A stretch of 64,000 nucleotides of DNA from Helicobacter acinonychis (GTDB lineage: Bacteria > Campylobacterota > Campylobacteria > Campylobacterales > Helicobacteraceae): NCBI RefSeq assembly GCF_900461455.1, contig NZ_UGIA01000001.1, positions 310,001-374,000 of the forward strand, read 5' to 3'. The position numbers and the translations under genes are program-made. Under the pieces are notes generated by a model, which worked only from the letters and a program-made list of their open reading frames with translations, was not told the origin of the DNA and ran no database searches. Below are positions 60,693 through 64,000 of this stretch, one piece after another. The first letter of the stretch is position 1. Each line of letters begins with the position of its first letter.

Positions 60693-62418
60693 AAAAATGG
60701 CAAAAGTAGAAGTGGAGCTAAAAAAACTCCATCAAATTTTAGTGGATGGTGAATATTTTTATCAGGTGCCAGATTACCAACGCCCTTATGTGTGGGATAA
60801 AGAGCATTTAGGGGCTTTAATTGATGATTTAGTGGGTAGCTATACAGACAATAAAGAAGATGAATATTTTTGTGGCTCTATTGTGATCGCTGAAAATAAA
60901 AATGGAAGATGGGATGTTGTGGATGGCCAACAGCGACTAACAAGTTTTATTATCTTGGCTTGCACGATTTTAAGGCTCTATAAACACCGGTTAGGGCAAA
61001 AATCTAAAGCTTTTATTGAAGAGAGTATTTATGACAGATACGATAAAGAAAAAGAGCGTCTAAAATTCTTTGCCGCTCAAAATTACAAGAGCATTTTTGA
61101 AAACACGGTGCTAAAGAATTGAGAGTTTGAAGATAATATCAAAAAGAGCGAGTTGAATAAGAAATTTGAAGAAAACACTTATTTGCGTAACGCCTACTAT
61201 TTTAAGGAGTTGTTGGATGAGAGCATGGAAAATGGCGTAATAAGCGATATTGATGATTTTGTCAAGTGGTTTTATGAGCGCATTGTTTTAACTAGGATTA
61301 TTTGTTTTGAGCAAGACAGCGCGGTGCAAATCTTTCAGGTGCTAAACGATAGAGATCAGCCCTTAAGCCCTGTTGATATTTTAAAATCCAGTTTGATGCA
61401 AGAAATCAAGCAAGATGATGAAAGGCGTAAGGACTTTATAACCACTTGGGATAAGATAGTTGATGCTTGCAAGAGCGTTGAAGGTATAGACATTGATTTA
61501 GAAGACTTTTTTAACATGTATTTAGAATACGCTGATCCTAGTTCATCTAAAAAGAGAGCCGATAAGGGATTAAAAAAGGTGTTCAAAGACAGCAAAAAAA
61601 ACGCTTGCGAGTTTATCTATGATGTCAGCGAGTTTATGAAGTCTTATACTGATTTGTTAAAAAAGCAAGACCGATACATTTACTTATTAAGATACCTTCC
61701 CTCTAGATTTTGGGCTAGTATTTTAACGACAGCTCTTTATGTCAAATACCCTGATTTTGACGCTTTGAAAAAGCTTTTGGTGTCTTATTATTATCAAACT
61801 TGGATTGCAGGAGGCACAATCTCGCACATCAAGCAAACAAGTCTCAACATTATCAAAAATGTTAAAAACAATAAGGACATTGAAACCATCCAAGAGCTCA
61901 TATTGGACAATATAGCGCTTCATAACACCTTTAACCAATACCACGATAACTTATGGGATAGCTCTTCTGTTTATTCTAACAAATGGGTGCGTCCTGTATT
62001 AGCCTTAGCCAATTATTTCATGGTAGATGAAGAGAAACCCAATTTTATTGCCATGGATGCAGAAACCCAAGTAGAGCATGTTTTACCTCAAAAACCCAAA
62101 AGAGGCAGTCAATGGAATGCGGATTTTGACAAAGAAAAAAGAGAAGAATGGGTAAATAAGATTGCAAATCTAACCCTTTTAAAGCATAAAAAGAACGCAC
62201 AAGCTTTAAACATGGATTTTGATGAAAAAAGACAAATTTATGGGGGCAAAGATACAAGCAGAGTGATCAGCTGTTATCACATCACTAAAGAGTTGCATAG
62301 CAATCATAGGAAGTGGAATGAGAACTCTCTTCAAAAGCGAGACGAGTTTTTATATGACACTATCACGCCTATTTTACACATAGAAGGGCAAGAAGAGGAG
62401 GATGAATATGACTTTTGA
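60688..62418 (+). pseudogene. DUF262/DUF1524 (GmrSD-like) protein gene with one in-frame stop
   Basis: A single frame of 577 codons is interrupted only by TGA at 61120-61122 (after VLKN; EFEDNIKKSE continues in frame). The N-terminus has YQVPDYQRPYVWDKEH and VVDGQQRLTSFIIL, the intact DGQQR motif of DUF262. The C-terminus has AETQVEHVLPQKP and IANLTLLKHKKNAQALNMDF, the HNH-like DUF1524 motif. A TTG at 61153 could restart translation. Apart from the stop it appears intact, so the loss is recent or reversible. It starts inside the shared leader and differs in sequence from the locus at 51747-53592. Confidence 0.8.
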
Positions 62419-62471
62419 TCTAGAATGATGGAAAATCGCCCATAAGGGCGTAAAACAATAAGGAGTAAGTT

Positions 62472-62576
62472 ATGTTACTGAACTATGATTTTTTAGAAAG
62501 AATTGAAGGCTCTAAAGTCAGAGCCATTGATGAGAAAAGAAATTTCTACATTGTTCGGACAGCATGGATAAGTTGA
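62472..62576 (+). CDS. Short ORF with good ribosome site
   Basis: The 34-codon ORF (MLLNYDFLERIEGSKVRAID and onward) has AAGGAG seven bases upstream. It may be the truncated 5' end of the decayed gene that follows. No family recognised. Confidence 0.35.
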   Translation: MLLNYDFLERIEGSKVRAIDEKRNFYIVRTAWIS

Positions 62577-62588
62577 TTTTAAGATAAG

Positions 62589-63657
62589 ATGAACCCTATT
62601 AAAGGCTCTACGATTGAGAGCGCTAATCTTTCTAGGGTAGTGAGTAAGATTAAAAGCGGATTACCCTTTGGGACTATCTCGGCGTTTAGATTTTTTAAAC
62701 CTGAATGATTGCTGACTTTACTGAAGGTGAGCGAGAAAAACTGATTGAAGTTTATAAAAGCGGTTATAAACATTAATGATATAGATGCCTATTATTTTGC
62801 TGACGCTTTTTTGAGAGATGATGAAACTATCTACGCTAAACTCTGTAAGGGGTTAGGAAAACCTTTTGTTAATAAAATTTTAAACCCTAATAGCACAGCG
62901 ACAATGAAAGATTTTATGTCCAGTAGGGAATTTGTTAAAAGATACCGCTACACAAACAAAGACAATACGAACAGAACAAGACAGCTAAAATCATTTTTAA
63001 ACTTTAAGCGGAATTTTCTCGGTTATATTGAAGTGGTGGGGTATTGGAAAGAGAGCTTAAAAGATGACCTTTTACCCAAATAAAGAAGTCAGCTTTTTTG
63101 TATTTCAAAACGAACCTAGTGATACCTTTAATTTAAAAAGACCTTATTAGTGTTAGCTAGAGTGTTTAGTCAAGCGGCTATTTGTTATTGCCAAAAACGC
63201 AAGCACTAATGAAGTGGATTTAGTCAGCACTGAACCTGATAGTTATGGTGGAGTGTGGGATACATTCACTGGCATTACTTTTTCAGTGCCTGCACAATTA
63301 CCCCAATCTCTCACACGATTAAAAGACAAGGTTTATACCTTTTTCAAAAAACAACCTGATAGTGGTTATGGCATAAATTTCAGTGAAATCGCTAAAACGC
63401 AAATCAAAGTAGCTGTCTTACCTATTGAGAGACTAGGCAAACCCTTTGAAAGCTATATTGTAGGCTCTATCAAAGGGAGTCAGAGTATGGCTCGTGCGTA
63501 TGGATACCCTAAAGTTTTTACCATTGATGAGGTAAGTGAATGGGAAAAAGAAACCATGAAAAGCCGAGACTATGAGAGACGGAATTTGAGTAAGAATTAT
63601 AGATTGAGCGTGAAACAAAATCTTGAAATCATTAAAATCTCTAACGCTCTGGCATAA
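62589..63657 (+). pseudogene. Decayed DUF3293-like accessory gene (copy D)
   Basis: Fragments in several frames parallel copy A: FGTISAFRFF, NTNRTRQLKSFLNFKRNFLG, EVSFFVFQNEPSDTFN, then a longer open stretch 63214-63657 with VWDTFTGITFSVPAQLPQSL and GYGINFSEIAKTQIK. At least two stops and two frame changes separate them. The final ORF could still be expressed, but no start with a ribosome site was seen. Confidence 0.45.
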
Positions 63658-64000
63658 GGTGAGAGAGTGAGTGATAGTCTTATTGCTAGCATGTTAAGTA
63701 ATGCTGATAAACCTAACAACGAGTAGAGAGTTTAACCCTTATTTCTGTGTTGATCAAAGGTGTAACTTATAACAGCTTCCTAGCGTTTCATTAACTTATA
63801 AGAATAGGGGGTGTTTTGAGAAATAATTCCCCCCTTAAAGTGCCTTAAAACCCCCTAAAACGCTTTAAGATTCAGCGAACTAAAAATCAAAGCTTTTTAA
63901 TTTTATTTTAAAAAATAAATGAAAACAGAGCCAACAAACCCTTGCGTATCATAGCCCCACAAAAATAAGGGGAGAAAAGCAAGGATTAAGATCAATCTTG
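63658..64000. other. Non-coding end of window
   Basis: No gene was found. A block with GGGGGTG (63807) and CCCCCC/CCCCCT runs (63830-63855) resembles the palindromic G/C-run block upstream of ggt (36700-36765), and a CCCC...GGGG hairpin lies at 63955-63974. Confidence 0.4.

Overview
The window is chromosomal DNA of Helicobacter pylori. The proteins, codon use, low G+C, unlinked 16S and 23S-5S rRNA operons, a Hop-family outer membrane protein, ggt and the cholesterol glucosyltransferase gene all fit that species. Gene-order comments use strain 26695 locus numbers recalled from memory; no search was run.

Layout. (1) 1-9506: the 5' part of flgL on the minus strand, then rplU-rpmA, the dppABCDF dipeptide transporter, obgE and an exported alginate-lyase-like protein. 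(2) 9507-11600: 16S rRNA with its own promoter and a long processing stem. (3) 11598-14316: a T/G-rich tract, a 13-A tract and a Hop-family outer membrane protein gene. (4) 14447-18225: a DUF2130 protein with a PD-(D/E)XK-like motif, followed by a large AAA ATPase that resembles the RloC anticodon nuclease. (5) 18240-32816: fmt, birA, parA, parB, the complete F1 plus peripheral-stalk ATP synthase genes, the Tol-Pal set, slyD and a small membrane protein. (6) 32883-36630: flgM, an orphan cytosine methyltransferase, a FlgN-like chaperone and flgK, with sigma-28-like and sigma-54-like promoters. (7) 36942-39689: ggt and a Sel1-repeat protein, with a 12-G tract between them. (8) 40160-50596: a large MscS channel, cfa on the minus strand, then metG, a MurE/F-N-like protein, cmoB, a hotdog protein, cholesterol alpha-glucosyltransferase and speA. 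(9) 50691-54111: minus-strand accessory genes, including a deoxyribosyltransferase-like gene followed by a DUF262/DUF1524 gene, both frameshifted. (10) 54411-58016: 23S and 5S rRNA. (11) 58025-64000: decaying accessory genes, a second smaller MscS and a second DUF262/DUF1524 gene interrupted by one in-frame TGA.

Three blocks that I recall as far apart in strain 26695 (HP0295-HP0304, HP1143-HP1117 and HP0415-HP0426) are contiguous here. The junctions lie beside the 16S gene and at about 39.7-40.1 kb, which suggests rearrangement at repeated DNA.

Most notable points: the 16S gene has GGA instead of AGA at H. pylori positions 926-928, a change linked to reduced tetracycline susceptibility. The 23S gene is wild type at the clarithromycin positions. 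The DUF2130/RloC-like pair is a candidate tRNA-cleaving defence unit. Two DUF262/DUF1524 (GmrSD-like) loci on either side of the 23S-5S operon are both inactivated, and a 50-bp leader is shared, in inverted orientation, between two unrelated genes of these loci.
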